From positions 1-43,309 of the forward strand of contig NZ_CYSD01000028.1 of assembly GCF_001458415.1 (NCBI RefSeq): a stretch of DNA of 43,309 bases, in the 5' to 3' direction. Position numbers and translations under genes: made by a program. Positions 24,413 to 33,410 of this stretch are shown here, one piece after another; within the stretch, counting starts at the first letter, position 1; each line of letters starts with the position of its first letter. The stretch is from Tritonibacter multivorans. GTDB lineage: Bacteria; Pseudomonadota; Alphaproteobacteria; Rhodobacterales; Rhodobacteraceae. The notes beneath the pieces are model-generated. The model saw only the letters and a list, made by a program, of their open reading frames with translations. It ran no database searches and had not been told where the DNA came from.

Positions 24413-25357
24413 ATGCATCCAGCCTATTCCGTTATCGTCTTCACCACATCCTCGGGTGCGGGTTACGGCCTTTTGTTCTGGCTGTCTCTGGCCCACATTG
24501 CGGGAGTTCTGCCCGGCGAGGGCTGGCTTCCCTTCTTTAGTGTGGCTGTGGCACTGGCTCTGATCACCGTGGGCCTGTTGTCCTCAACCCTTCATTTGGG
24601 CCACCCGGAACGCGCCATCGGAGCCTTTTCGCAATGGCGCTCGTCGTGGCTGTCGCGCGAAGGCGTGGCAGCGGTGTTCACCTATATCCCGGCCGGCCTT
24701 CTGGCGCTGATCTGGCTGATGGGGATCGAGACCGGAGTAACCCAGTTGCTTGCCTTGCTTTCAGCGGTCGGCGCGGTTGTCACAGTGTATTGCACGGGCA
24801 TGATCTATGGATCCTTGCGTACCATCCGGCAGTGGCACAAGGGGCTGACGCCTTTGGTGTACCTGACCCTTGGATCCGCAACCGGAGCGCTTCTGCTGGC
24901 GGTTCTGATGGCGTTTTTGGGCTCGGCGCCCGCTTGGGTGGCCATTCTGGTGTTGATCAATATGCTCGTTGCCGGCTCCCTGAAACTGTCCTACTGGCGC
25001 CAGATCGACGCCGATCCCGGTCAATACACGACCGAGATGGCGACCGGTCTGGGTGGCAATGGCGGCTCTGTCCGCCCGCTGGATCCCCCGCATACAATGC
25101 CAAACTTTGTAATGAGAGAGATGGGCTATCAGGTCGCTCGCAAACACGCGGCTTCTTTGCGCCGCCTTTCGGCTATCGCTCTCTTCGCGGCACCAATCGT
25201 TGCAGTCCTGATCGCGACGTTGGCATCAGGCGGGGCGGCAGTTCTGTATCTCATCGCAACTCTTGCCGCCGCATGGGGTGTGGCCACCGAACGCTGGCTC
25301 TTCTTCGCAGAAGCCGAGCACGTCAGCCAACTTTACTACGGCGCTACCCGGGCCTGA
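24413..25357 (+). CDS. soeC: DmsC-like membrane anchor, probable SoeC
   Basis: This 314-residue protein has about eight hydrophobic segments and matches the DMSO-reductase anchor family: HPAYSVIVFTTSSGAGYGLLFWLSL, STLHLGHPERAIGAFSQWRSSWLSREG, YCTGMIYGSLRTIRQWHKGLTP and AERWLFFAEAEHVSQLYYG. Such anchors bind quinone and take electrons from the B subunit. It starts 11 bases after soeB, so the three genes form one operon. Confidence 0.9.
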   Translation: MHPAYSVIVFTTSSGAGYGLLFWLSLAHIAGVLPGEGWLPFFSVAVALALITVGLLSSTLHLGHPERAIGAFSQWRSSWLSREGVAAVFTYIPAGLLALIWLMGIETGVTQLLALLSAVGAVVTVYCTGMIYGSLRTIRQWHKGLTPLVYLTLGSATGALLLAVLMAFLGSAPAWVAILVLINMLVAGSLKLSYWRQIDADPGQYTTEMATGLGGNGGSVRPLDPPHTMPNFVMREMGYQVARKHAASLRRLSAIALFAAPIVAVLIATLASGGAAVLYLIATLAAAWGVATERWLFFAEAEHVSQLYYGATRA

Positions 25358-25387
25358 TCCCAAGACACAGATAAGAAAGTAACCAGA

Positions 25388-27253
25388 ATGGAAGCGCTTG
25401 GCCTAACGATCGAAATGATGATCGTGCTATCGGTTCTGGCCCTGACCGTGGGTCTGTTCGTGACCGAAATTGTCCGGGTCGATGTCGCGGCCATCGGTAT
25501 CATGGTGTTATTGGGCTGTATCGCGTCTCTGCCAGGGCTGGAAAGCGTTGTGGATGTGTCCACGCTGTTTTACGGCTTCGGCAGCAACGCGGTGATTTCG
25601 ATCATCGCTGTGATGGTCATCGGCGCGGGCCTCGACAAAACCGGCGTCATGTCGGCGGTCGCGGTGTGGATCACGCGGGTTGGCGGCTCGACGGAGTCAC
25701 GCATCGTCGTGCTGATTTCGTCGGTCGTGGGGTTCATTTCGTCCTTCATGCAGAATGTCGGAGCGGCGGCTCTATTCCTCCCTGTTGTATCGAGGATTTC
25801 TGTCCGAACCGGCCTGCCTATGTCGCGCCTATTGATGCCGATGGGCTTCTGCGCAATTTTGGGTGGCACTATGACGATGGTGGGCTCGTCACCGCTGATC
25901 CTGCTCAACGATCTGATCCTAGGCGTCAACGCCACCTTGGCCGCAGACCAGCAGATGAACTCTTTCGGTCTGTTCGATGTGACTCCGATTGGCCTGGCTC
26001 TGGTTGTCACCGGGATCCTGTATTTTGTTGTCTTTGGACGTGTGGTACTTCCTGCTGTCTCAGCGGATGTCGGGGCCAAGTCTCAGAGCCTGCTCGATTA
26101 CTTCAGCAAGGTCTACAACCTCGACGGCGAGATTCACGAAATCGACGTCCCTGACGGAACAGCTTTGGCAGGAAAGTCGATTGACGAGCTTGAGACCACC
26201 TACCGGATCCTGATTGTCGCGACCCACTACAACAAGAAGACCTTCATGGCGCCGCCGCGCGATGTTTTGATCGAAACGCCTGCACGCCTCGCGGTGATCG
26301 GAGCACGCCACGATGTCGAGGCATTCCACGCGGATTTCGGGCTGGCAAAATTGCCCGAACTCGACCAGTTCTCGGAATCGCTCGGCGCATCGAAAGGCGG
26401 TATCGCCGAAGTCGTCATTCCGCCTAATTCATCGGTGATCGGAAAGACCGGCCGCGAAATCGTGATGCGCAGGGTCTACGGCTTGTCGCCGCTGGTACTC
26501 TACAGGGCTGGTGACGTGTTCACCCGCGGCAAGGAAAATCTGCTCGGCAACATGCCCTATCAGGCCGGTGACACGCTGGTCTGCCACACATCGTGGGAAT
26601 CGCTCGCGCGCCTTGAGAAAGACCGGGATTTTGTTGTCGTGACAACCGACTACCCCAAGGAAGAGCTGCGCCCCCAGAAAGTCGCCCATGCCATGGTGTT
26701 CTTCCTTATCGCGCTGGCGCTGATCCTCGGGACCGATCTGCGATTGTCGCTTTGTCTGCTGGTCGGGGCACTGGGCATGGTTGTCAGCCGTGTTCTGAGT
26801 ATTCAGGAGGCCTATGAGGCGGTGGGCTGGAACACGGTATTCCTGCTGGCCAGCCTGATCCCCCTGGGTCAGGCGGTTCAGAATACCGGTACAGCGCAGT
26901 GGATTGCCGATCTCGTATTGGGAATTCTCGATGGTATGCCGATCTGGACGATACAGTCCGCAGTCGCTGTTCTGGCCACGGTGTTCACACTGGTGATGTC
27001 GAATGTCGGCGCAACAGTTCTTCTGGTTCCGCTTGCGGTGAATATCGCACTGGGCGTTGGTGCCGACCCGGCGCTATTTGCTCTGACCGTCGCGATTTCC
27101 ACATCGAACTCGTTTCTGATCCCCACACATCAGGTCAATGCGCTGACCATGGGACCTGGCGGCTACTCCGTTCCAGATTTCATGCGGGCGGGCGGTGTGA
27201 TGACAGTGCTGTTTCTCGTCGTGTCAATCACGATGTTGAACTTATTTTTCTAG
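25388..27253 (+). CDS. SLC13/DASS-type anion permease with two TrkA-C domains, possible sulfate exporter
   Basis: The 621-residue protein has two blocks of membrane helices (about residues 1-205 and 430-621) flanking a soluble insert with two RCK_C/TrkA-C-like domains (about 210-290: VYNLDGEIHEIDVPDGTALAGKSIDELE; and 325-410: KGGIAEVVIPPNSSVIGKTGREI). The NP/TSN-type motifs MVGSSPLILLND and TVAISTSNSFLIPTHQVNALTMGPGGY are typical of SLC13 permeases. It starts 30 bases after soeC. With sulfite oxidation next door, a role in sulfate or sulfite efflux is a reasonable inference, but uptake of another anion cannot be excluded. Confidence 0.88.
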   Translation: MEALGLTIEMMIVLSVLALTVGLFVTEIVRVDVAAIGIMVLLGCIASLPGLESVVDVSTLFYGFGSNAVISIIAVMVIGAGLDKTGVMSAVAVWITRVGGSTESRIVVLISSVVGFISSFMQNVGAAALFLPVVSRISVRTGLPMSRLLMPMGFCAILGGTMTMVGSSPLILLNDLILGVNATLAADQQMNSFGLFDVTPIGLALVVTGILYFVVFGRVVLPAVSADVGAKSQSLLDYFSKVYNLDGEIHEIDVPDGTALAGKSIDELETTYRILIVATHYNKKTFMAPPRDVLIETPARLAVIGARHDVEAFHADFGLAKLPELDQFSESLGASKGGIAEVVIPPNSSVIGKTGREIVMRRVYGLSPLVLYRAGDVFTRGKENLLGNMPYQAGDTLVCHTSWESLARLEKDRDFVVVTTDYPKEELRPQKVAHAMVFFLIALALILGTDLRLSLCLLVGALGMVVSRVLSIQEAYEAVGWNTVFLLASLIPLGQAVQNTGTAQWIADLVLGILDGMPIWTIQSAVAVLATVFTLVMSNVGATVLLVPLAVNIALGVGADPALFALTVAISTSNSFLIPTHQVNALTMGPGGYSVPDFMRAGGVMTVLFLVVSITMLNLFF

Positions 27254-27354
27254 CGGTCTCGTCTGTCTGGCGACAACACCTAACGGACGAAGACCTGAGT
27301 AACGCCAATGGATAGGGCGAACGGCGCCCTATACCCTTCAAAGGGATTTTCAAG

Positions 27355-28758
27355 ATGAAAGCACAGGATGACATAGCTCAAGTAAGCGCAATCGTGGCCC
27401 GTGCGCGTGCCGCCCAGAAAGCTTTTGAGGTCGATGCCGACCAAGCGCGCTATGACCGCGCGGCCGAAGCTGCTGCCTGGGCGATCATGGAGCCGTCGCG
27501 CAACAAGGCCTTGGCCGAGCTTGCGGTCAAGACGACCGGACTTGGCAATGTGGCTGACAAGATCATCAAAAACCATCGCAAGACCCTTGGCCTGATGCGC
27601 GACATCAAGGGCGTGAAAACGCATGGGATCATCTGCGATGATCCGACCACCGGCATTACCGAGATCGCCCGCCCCATTGGGGTGATCGGCGCCGTGGTGC
27701 CCTCGACCAATCCGGCGGCGACGCCTGCCAACAACATTATCAACGCCTTGAAATGCGGCAACGCGGTGGTCGTTGCTCCGTCACCAAAGGGTGTGGCAAG
27801 CTGCGAGCTGCTTTTGTCCAATATTCATGATGAGTTCGACAAGCTGGGGCTTGATCACGATCTGGTCCAGATGATCCCCGCGCCGGGCTCCAAGGCCAAG
27901 ACGCAGGCGATGATGGAGCTGAGCGACCGGGTGATCTGCACCGGCAGCCAGAACAACGTCCACCGCGCGCAAACCTGCGGCACGCCTGCTGTGGCGGTTG
28001 GTGCGGGCAATGTCACCGTGATCGTTGACGAAACCGCCGACCTGAACGCCGCAGCCCGGAAAATCACTGCGTCCAAGACATTCGACAACGCGACCTCCTG
28101 TTCGTCCGAAAACTCGATAATCGTCGTCGATGCGATCTATGATGGGTTCGTCGCCGCATTGGCCAAAGAAGGTGGCGCACTGGTGAAGGACGAAGCGCAG
28201 ATCGTTGCGAAGCTCTGGCCCGACGGGCATCTGAACCGCGAGGTCATCGCGCAGGATGCTGACAAGATGATCGAGGCGTTGGGCCTGTCCGGTCAGGTGC
28301 CTGATGACACCAAGTTCCTCGCCGTCGAAACACAAGGGATCGGCGCGGACCATCCGCTGTCGGGTGAAAAGCTCAGCCGTGTTGCAGCGCTTTTTCGTGC
28401 GAAGGACTATGAAGACGCGCAGGCCATAGCGACCCGCATACTGGATTATCAAGGGGCCGGGCATTCCATCGGCATTCATACCGCAGACGATGGGCGCGCC
28501 GTGGCGATGGGCGCATCGCTGCCGACTTGCCGTGTCATCGTAAACCAGGCGCACACCTTTGCTACCGGCGGGTCCTTTAACAACGGCATGCCATTCTCGC
28601 TTTCCATGGGATGCGGCAGCTGGGGGGGGAATGCGATCGACGAAAACCTGCATTGGAAGCACTTCATTCAAAGCACCAAGGTTGTTCGTGAAATTCCGCC
28701 TGTCGAGCCTGCGCTCGAAGACATCTTTGCGGATTACTGGGCGGAGGCGGGGCAATGA
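27355..28758 (+). CDS. sauS: CoA-acylating aldehyde dehydrogenase, probable sulfoacetaldehyde dehydrogenase SauS
   Basis: The 467-residue protein belongs to the acylating branch of the aldehyde dehydrogenase family: PIGVIGAVVPSTNPAATPANNIINALKCGNAVVVAPSPKG, the nucleotide region IPAPGSKAKTQAMMELSDRVICTGS, and the catalytic Cys in TFDNATSCSSENSIIVVD (about residue 255). The family converts acyl-CoA and NAD(P)H to aldehyde. SauS reduces sulfoacetyl-CoA to sulfoacetaldehyde in sulfoacetate degradation. The assignment leans on family resemblance plus the CoA-ligase (ATGA overlap) and sulfite dehydrogenase neighbours; acetaldehyde or succinate-semialdehyde-type relatives are alternatives. Confidence 0.8.
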   Translation: MKAQDDIAQVSAIVARARAAQKAFEVDADQARYDRAAEAAAWAIMEPSRNKALAELAVKTTGLGNVADKIIKNHRKTLGLMRDIKGVKTHGIICDDPTTGITEIARPIGVIGAVVPSTNPAATPANNIINALKCGNAVVVAPSPKGVASCELLLSNIHDEFDKLGLDHDLVQMIPAPGSKAKTQAMMELSDRVICTGSQNNVHRAQTCGTPAVAVGAGNVTVIVDETADLNAAARKITASKTFDNATSCSSENSIIVVDAIYDGFVAALAKEGGALVKDEAQIVAKLWPDGHLNREVIAQDADKMIEALGLSGQVPDDTKFLAVETQGIGADHPLSGEKLSRVAALFRAKDYEDAQAIATRILDYQGAGHSIGIHTADDGRAVAMGASLPTCRVIVNQAHTFATGGSFNNGMPFSLSMGCGSWGGNAIDENLHWKHFIQSTKVVREIPPVEPALEDIFADYWAEAGQ

Positions 28759-30254
28759 AGGTGGACGATCATACACCTCCCGGCGGCACTGTTCGCGACT
28801 GGCTGGATGACCGGGCTGGCGCTGTCGGGGATCGTGAAGCGTACGTGTTCTTCGACGGAGAGCCCGCGCTGACCTGGTCGGGACTGCACGGCAAAGCAAG
28901 GCAGTTGGCGGAACAGCTTACAGCGCAAGGAGTGGAAAAGGGGGCCAGTATTGCAATCCTCCAACCCAACGGGCGCGACGTGATCGAGTGCCTTTACGGT
29001 GCCCTGTACGGTGGGTTTCGCGCGACGGTGATCAACCTTGTCGCAGGCGACGAGGCTATTGGCTACGCTCTGGACCATTGCGAGGCGCATATCGCCCTTG
29101 TGGGCGACGCACAGGCAGAGCTGTTTGAAAGAGTGCGCCCAGCCGGCATGTCGAGGTTCTCTGCCTCAAGCCTCGTCGAAGCCACAGCGCTGCATTCGCT
29201 TGGTCCCGATGACGACGCGCTTCTTATGTACACTTCCGGAACGACGGGCCGACCCAAGGGTGTCGTCCACAGCCACGCAAGCCTGCTGGCTGGCGGCTGG
29301 ACCCCGACTCTGGCGCACAAGTTAGCACCAGAAGATCGCGGTCTATGCGTGCTTCCGATCTATCACATCAACGGGCTGTGTGTGACCGTGTTAAGCACGC
29401 TAATCTCGGGAGGGTCGCTGGCCGTTGTTGAGAAATTCTCGGCAAGAAAATTCTGGGGCCAGTGCGAAAGCGCGAATGTAACATGGTTTTCGGTCGTCCC
29501 AACGATCATTTCTCACTTGCTGCATTCGGACATCACTCCAACAGCTGAAACCAAAGCTCGGCTGCGCTTCGGTCGTTCCGCCTCATCACCGCTCGCGCCG
29601 GATCTTCAAACCGCGTTCGAAACACGTTTCGAAGTCCCAATTGTGGAAACAATGGGGTTGACGGAAACTGCAGCACAGATGTTGTCCAACCCGCTACCAC
29701 CGGGCGTTCGCAAGATCGGGTCGCCGGGAAAGGCATATGGGAACGAAGCATGTATTCTGTCGGCTGATCTCACACCCTTGCCACCCAATACCAAGGGTGA
29801 AATAGCGGTACGCGGCCCAAATGTGATGCGCGAATACCTAAAAAACAAAGACGCCACGCGAGAGACAATCACATCGGATGGCTGGCTGCGGACCGGTGAT
29901 CTTGGGTACATCGACGAAGACGGATACTTCTTTGTGACAGGCCGCCTGAAAGAGCTCATCATCAAAGGTGGTGAAAACATAGCCCCTCGTGAAATCGATG
30001 AAGCTCTCTATTCGCACCCCGATGTCATTGAAGCAGCTGCATTTTCGGTTCCGTGCAAATCCTATGGGGAACGCATCGAGGCTGCAGTTAAGCTGCGTGA
30101 CGGGTCTAGCATGTCGTCCGAGCGGCTCGTCGAGATCTGTGTTGAGAGGCTCGGCTCATTTAAGTCACCGGATAAGGTGCATATTCTGGATGACCTTCCA
30201 AAAGGTCCTTCGGGAAAGATCCAGAGGATCAAACTCCAAGACCTGATTAAGTGA
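28755..30254 (+). CDS. sauT: AMP-forming acyl-CoA ligase, probable sulfoacetate-CoA ligase SauT
   Basis: The 499-residue protein has the full ANL motif set: YTSGTTGRPKGVVHSHAS (about residue 158), ETMGLTETAAQML, GWLRTGDLGYIDEDGYFFVTGR, LKELIIKGGENIAPREIDE and the C-terminal Lys region PKGPSGKIQRIKL. It makes acyl-CoA from an acid, ATP and CoA. Its four-base overlap with the SauS-like gene and shared strand indicate sequential steps, consistent with sulfoacetate to sulfoacetyl-CoA. Substrate specificity of ANL ligases cannot be read by eye, so the substrate is an inference. Confidence 0.8.
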   Translation: MKVDDHTPPGGTVRDWLDDRAGAVGDREAYVFFDGEPALTWSGLHGKARQLAEQLTAQGVEKGASIAILQPNGRDVIECLYGALYGGFRATVINLVAGDEAIGYALDHCEAHIALVGDAQAELFERVRPAGMSRFSASSLVEATALHSLGPDDDALLMYTSGTTGRPKGVVHSHASLLAGGWTPTLAHKLAPEDRGLCVLPIYHINGLCVTVLSTLISGGSLAVVEKFSARKFWGQCESANVTWFSVVPTIISHLLHSDITPTAETKARLRFGRSASSPLAPDLQTAFETRFEVPIVETMGLTETAAQMLSNPLPPGVRKIGSPGKAYGNEACILSADLTPLPPNTKGEIAVRGPNVMREYLKNKDATRETITSDGWLRTGDLGYIDEDGYFFVTGRLKELIIKGGENIAPREIDEALYSHPDVIEAAAFSVPCKSYGERIEAAVKLRDGSSMSSERLVEICVERLGSFKSPDKVHILDDLPKGPSGKIQRIKLQDLIK

Positions 30255-30272
30255 AAAATCCCACTGACGGCC

Positions 30273-30929
30273 ATGGAAAAACGTCGTGCAGATATCATCG
30301 CAGAGCAGCTTGAAGAGCGGATTTTTGATGGAACCTATGCGGACGGAGATCGCCTTGACGAAGTCCGCCTTGCCGAACAATTCGGAGTTTCCAGAACTCC
30401 GTTGAGGGAGGCATTGCAAGGGCTTGCGCGCTCTGGGTTGGTGGCGTTGATCCCACGGCGCGGAGCTTTTGTTCGTCAACCCGGTCCGGTTGAACTTCTG
30501 GAAATGTTTGAAGTCATGGCAGAAGTCGAAGCTGTGTGCGGACGCCTTGCTGCAAAGCGCATTTCCGACGAAGCTCTGGCAGATCTGCATGATGCAAATG
30601 ACAAGTGCCAAGCAGCCGTTGAGGCACAAGCCCCTGATTCCTACTACAGCGAGAACGAACGATTCCACAAAATCATCTATCGGGAGTCAGGCAATGGCTT
30701 CCTGGAGGCCGAGACCGGAATACTGCACCGGCGCCTCCAGCCATTCCGACGTCAACAGCTGAGATTGAGAGGTCGCATGGCGCAATCCATGAACGAACAC
30801 AAAACCATCCTGGAGGCCCTCGAACGAGGAGATTCCGAAGCTGTGGCTAACGCTCTACGTGGTCATGTGGCGATTCAAGGAGAAAAGTTCCACAGCCTGA
30901 TGAGAACCCTCAAGAACATTGCTGAATGA
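30273..30929 (+). CDS. GntR-family (FCD/FadR-type) transcriptional regulator
   Basis: The 218-residue protein has an N-terminal winged helix (about residues 5-70: EQLEERIFDGTYADGDRLDEVRLAEQFGVSRTPLREALQGLARSGLVALIPRRGAFV) and the helical FCD domain (LEMFEVMAEVEAVCGRLAAKRIS; ENERFHKIIYRESGNGF; EHKTILEALERGDSEAVANALRGHV), with His/Asp/Asn residues that in this family bind a metal and a small carboxylate. It follows the ligase gene after 18 bases and closes the cluster, so it is probably a second regulator for the sau-like genes, in addition to the IclR protein at the other end. Confidence 0.92.
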   Translation: MEKRRADIIAEQLEERIFDGTYADGDRLDEVRLAEQFGVSRTPLREALQGLARSGLVALIPRRGAFVRQPGPVELLEMFEVMAEVEAVCGRLAAKRISDEALADLHDANDKCQAAVEAQAPDSYYSENERFHKIIYRESGNGFLEAETGILHRRLQPFRRQQLRLRGRMAQSMNEHKTILEALERGDSEAVANALRGHVAIQGEKFHSLMRTLKNIAE

Positions 30930-30965
30930 AGGTTTGATTGTTGCAGATACAGAAAAGTCGGCTTG

Positions 30966-31093
30966 GTCCGCGACCTGTAAGTTGACCATCTGATCCGCGC
31001 TGCGCCGCGATCGAATGGCCGGGTTTGCAGCCGCGCTGCAGTACTACCAACTGAGCACTTGCGGCGATTTTCGCGCTGCGAGCGCACGCAGCG
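30966..31093 (-). repeat. Dispersed intergenic repeat, copy B
   Basis: The reverse complement of this stretch matches copy A at 633-758 nearly end to end, including CTGCAAACCCGGCCATTCGA, GGCGCAGCGCGG, CTTACAGGTCGCGGAC and the opening inverted CTGCG/CGCAG hairpin. The two copies are inverted relative to each other, 30 kb apart. The gap 30930-31256 holds only this repeat and the ppaC terminator; no gene is supported there. Confidence 0.7.
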
Positions 31094-31203
31094 AAAAAAG
31101 TGAATGCACAGTGTGGGCTCGAAGCTGACCTTCGCGGCAAAGTCTGACAAGAGCGGCTTTGCCGGGCTGGGGCAGGCCTGCGTGAAGATCCAGCGCTATA
31201 TAA

Positions 31204-31227
31204 AAAGGCGCCCCAAGGGGCGCCTTT
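31204..31227 (-). terminator. Intrinsic terminator of the pyrophosphatase gene
   Basis: A perfect stem AAAGGCGCCCC / GGGGCGCCTTT with a two-base loop lies 29 bases beyond the ppaC stop. Read on the minus strand it is followed by TTTTTA, giving the GC-rich stem plus T-run of a Rho-independent terminator. Confidence 0.85.
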
Positions 31228-31256
31228 GTGGTTCACGTCGGTGTGGAACCTGTCGG

Positions 31257-32177
31257 TCAGACCTTGAGGTTCGGAATGATCTGCTTTTTGCGGGACATCA
31301 CGCCCGGCAGAACCACGGCGTCGCCGCTCACGGTGGCGCCAAAGGATTTTTCGGCCACGGTTTTCACCAGATCGTTGGGGACCAGCAGGGTGGCTTCTTC
31401 GCGCAGGATGTCGACAACGAACAGCAGAACCTCGTCCACGCCATCTTCAGCTGCGACGGTTTTGAAGCTTTCCATCAGGCTCTCTTTGCGGCCCAGCGGG
31501 ATTTCCGGTGCGGTGGTTTCCAGAACGGAGACGCGGAATTTGGTGCCGTCAACTTCGTATTCTTTGGAGTCCATGCGGATCAGTTCGGCATCCGAGAAGG
31601 CCGAGACGTCGGATTTCGCCGCAAACATTTCAGCCGCGTAAGCGCCGAGATCCAGGTTCAGCTCTGCCGCCAGCTTTTCGGCCAGCGCCTTGTCCACGTC
31701 GGTGGTGGTGGGGGAGCGGAATTCCAGGGTGTCGGACAGGATGCAGGACAGCATCAGACCTTTGATCTGGTCGGTCATCTTGGCGGCGTCATCGCCCATC
31801 AGATCGTACATGATGGTGGCGGTGCAGGCCAGCGGGCGGACGGTGATGTCGATCGGGCCTTTGGTTTCCAGACCGCCGACCAGCTTGTGGTGGTCGATGA
31901 TCGCGGTGACGTCCAGCGCGTTGATGTTGTCGGGCAGTTCGGCCGGGTTGTTGGTGTCAACGATGACTGCGGGGGTGCCGTCTTCAAACGCGGTTTTGAT
32001 CGCGGGCTTTTCTGCGTTCCACTTTTCCAGAACAAAGGCTGCCTCAGTATTGGGTTCCCCCAAGAGGACCGCTTCGGCCGCCTGGCCTTTGATTTCGTTC
32101 AGGTACCAGGCCCAGATGATCGGAGAGCCGGTGGAATCGGTGTCGGGGGATTTATGGCCGAAAACTTGAATGGTCAT
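31257..32177 (-). CDS. ppaC: Manganese-dependent inorganic pyrophosphatase (family II)
   Basis: Family II pyrophosphatases hydrolyse PPi to phosphate in the cytoplasm and belong to the DHH superfamily. The 306-residue protein shows the metal ligands in GHKSPDTDS (His 8, Asp 12, Asp 14), the VDTNN Asp (about 73), the IIDHHKL DHH motif (about 94-98) and the C-terminal phosphate-binding SRKKQIIP. Length and motifs are standard. PPi produced by the AMP-forming ligase nearby would be a substrate, but this gene is a general housekeeping enzyme on the opposite strand. Confidence 0.96.
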   Translation of the reverse strand: MTIQVFGHKSPDTDSTGSPIIWAWYLNEIKGQAAEAVLLGEPNTEAAFVLEKWNAEKPAIKTAFEDGTPAVIVDTNNPAELPDNINALDVTAIIDHHKLVGGLETKGPIDITVRPLACTATIMYDLMGDDAAKMTDQIKGLMLSCILSDTLEFRSPTTTDVDKALAEKLAAELNLDLGAYAAEMFAAKSDVSAFSDAELIRMDSKEYEVDGTKFRVSVLETTAPEIPLGRKESLMESFKTVAAEDGVDEVLLFVVDILREEATLLVPNDLVKTVAEKSFGATVSGDAVVLPGVMSRKKQIIPNLKV

Positions 32178-32349
32178 TTGACGGTCCTGTGTCTCAGAAT
32201 GTATCTGCCGCGCCTTATAGCAGGGCGGGCGTCTTTGTCACCCCGCCGCAGTGCCGCATGGGTGCAAGCCTGTGTTGCGAAAAGCGCGGGGGCGGCGGGG
32301 TCCTGCCGGTTCGGCCCAAACCCTGAGCTTTTGCACAGGGATCAGGCGG

Positions 32350-33363
32350 TCAGAAGCTGGCGCGCGACAGGGACCAGCCCGCCCGGTCCAGCAGATTGAG
32401 CATGCCCACCTCTCCGGGCAGATGCGCGGCCCCCACCGCCATCAGGATCTTGCGGTCCTTGTGGCGAGCCAGCTGTTTCATCCACGCCCGGTTGCGCCCG
32501 TCCAGAATTTCGCGGTCCATCGCGCGCAGCAGGCGGCGGACCTCTTTGCGCGAGACATCCAGATCGCCATAAAGCGCCCAGGTCATCAGGATCCGCCCTT
32601 CGGTCAGCCGTTCCTGAAAATACGCCGCACTTTGTGTATGGGCGAGGCTGTTGTGGTCGGTCTGGCTGCGCAGGTCCAGCAGCAGCATCCGGGCCTGATC
32701 GCGCAGCGGCATCGCTGACAGCGCCGCGAGACCCGCGTTGGTGTCCTCGAGCCCGGCGACCGGCACTTTGGCGCGGTGCGCCTGACGTTCGATCCGGTCA
32801 TCCAGCCCCCGGCGGCGGCCGATGCCGCGCGGCAGGCAGCCATCGGGGCCGATCATATCGCCGATCACCCAGGGCTGCAGCTGCAGGGCGGCTTCGGGGG
32901 CAAAGCCCGTGCGCAAAAGCTGGGGCAGCAGGAATTGCCAGTCGGATTTGGACATCAGCTGATCCAGACGCTGGCCTTCGGGCAGCAGGAAATACTGGGC
33001 CTGGCTGGGGTCGTCGTCAAATTCGGGATGGGTGGCGATCTGGGCGGCTGTGACCTCGAGCAGGACCAGATCCATGTCGCGGATCACCGGCCGCAGCTGG
33101 CGCATCACCCGCCCCATGCGCGGGTCGCCCGAATGCTGGGTGCCAACCACATGCAGGGTGCGGTCGCCCTTGCGGGCTATCCAGTGGTTGCCTTCGGAAT
33201 AGGGCACGCGGGCGGCGTCACTGGTCAGCCGCTGGCGCAGCTCTGGCGACAGATCGGCGCGCAGGTCTCGCCCCTGGCAGCGTGCCTCAGCCGCTGTAGG
33301 CAGGGCCATCTGCAGGGCCCCCAACAACAAGGCGAAACTCAGAAACTTGGCGGTGCGGCGCAT
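32350..33363 (-). CDS. TraB/GumN family protein, exported, copy 1
   Basis: The 337-residue protein has a signal peptide (MRRTAKFLSFALLLGALQMALPTAAEA) and the TraB/GumN (TIKI-like) fold with its paired motifs HVVGTQHSGDPRM near the N-terminus, DLVLLEVT, and MAVGAAHLPGEVGMLNLLDRAGW near the C-terminus; the two GxxH motifs and the Glu are the putative metal-binding catalytic residues. Some relatives are metalloproteases; the bacterial substrate is unknown. It lies just behind a second, related gene on the same strand, separated by about 50 bases. Confidence 0.9.
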   Translation of the reverse strand: MRRTAKFLSFALLLGALQMALPTAAEARCQGRDLRADLSPELRQRLTSDAARVPYSEGNHWIARKGDRTLHVVGTQHSGDPRMGRVMRQLRPVIRDMDLVLLEVTAAQIATHPEFDDDPSQAQYFLLPEGQRLDQLMSKSDWQFLLPQLLRTGFAPEAALQLQPWVIGDMIGPDGCLPRGIGRRRGLDDRIERQAHRAKVPVAGLEDTNAGLAALSAMPLRDQARMLLLDLRSQTDHNSLAHTQSAAYFQERLTEGRILMTWALYGDLDVSRKEVRRLLRAMDREILDGRNRAWMKQLARHKDRKILMAVGAAHLPGEVGMLNLLDRAGWSLSRASF

Positions 33364-33410
33364 GGGGGATCTCCGGAACAGGGACGGGAAAGCGAGGGCA
33401 GGGAACAGTG

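Noticed and set aside
31104..32399. Plus-strand frame of 431 residues opposite ppaC
   Set aside because: It is the antisense of a clear family II pyrophosphatase and has no family features.
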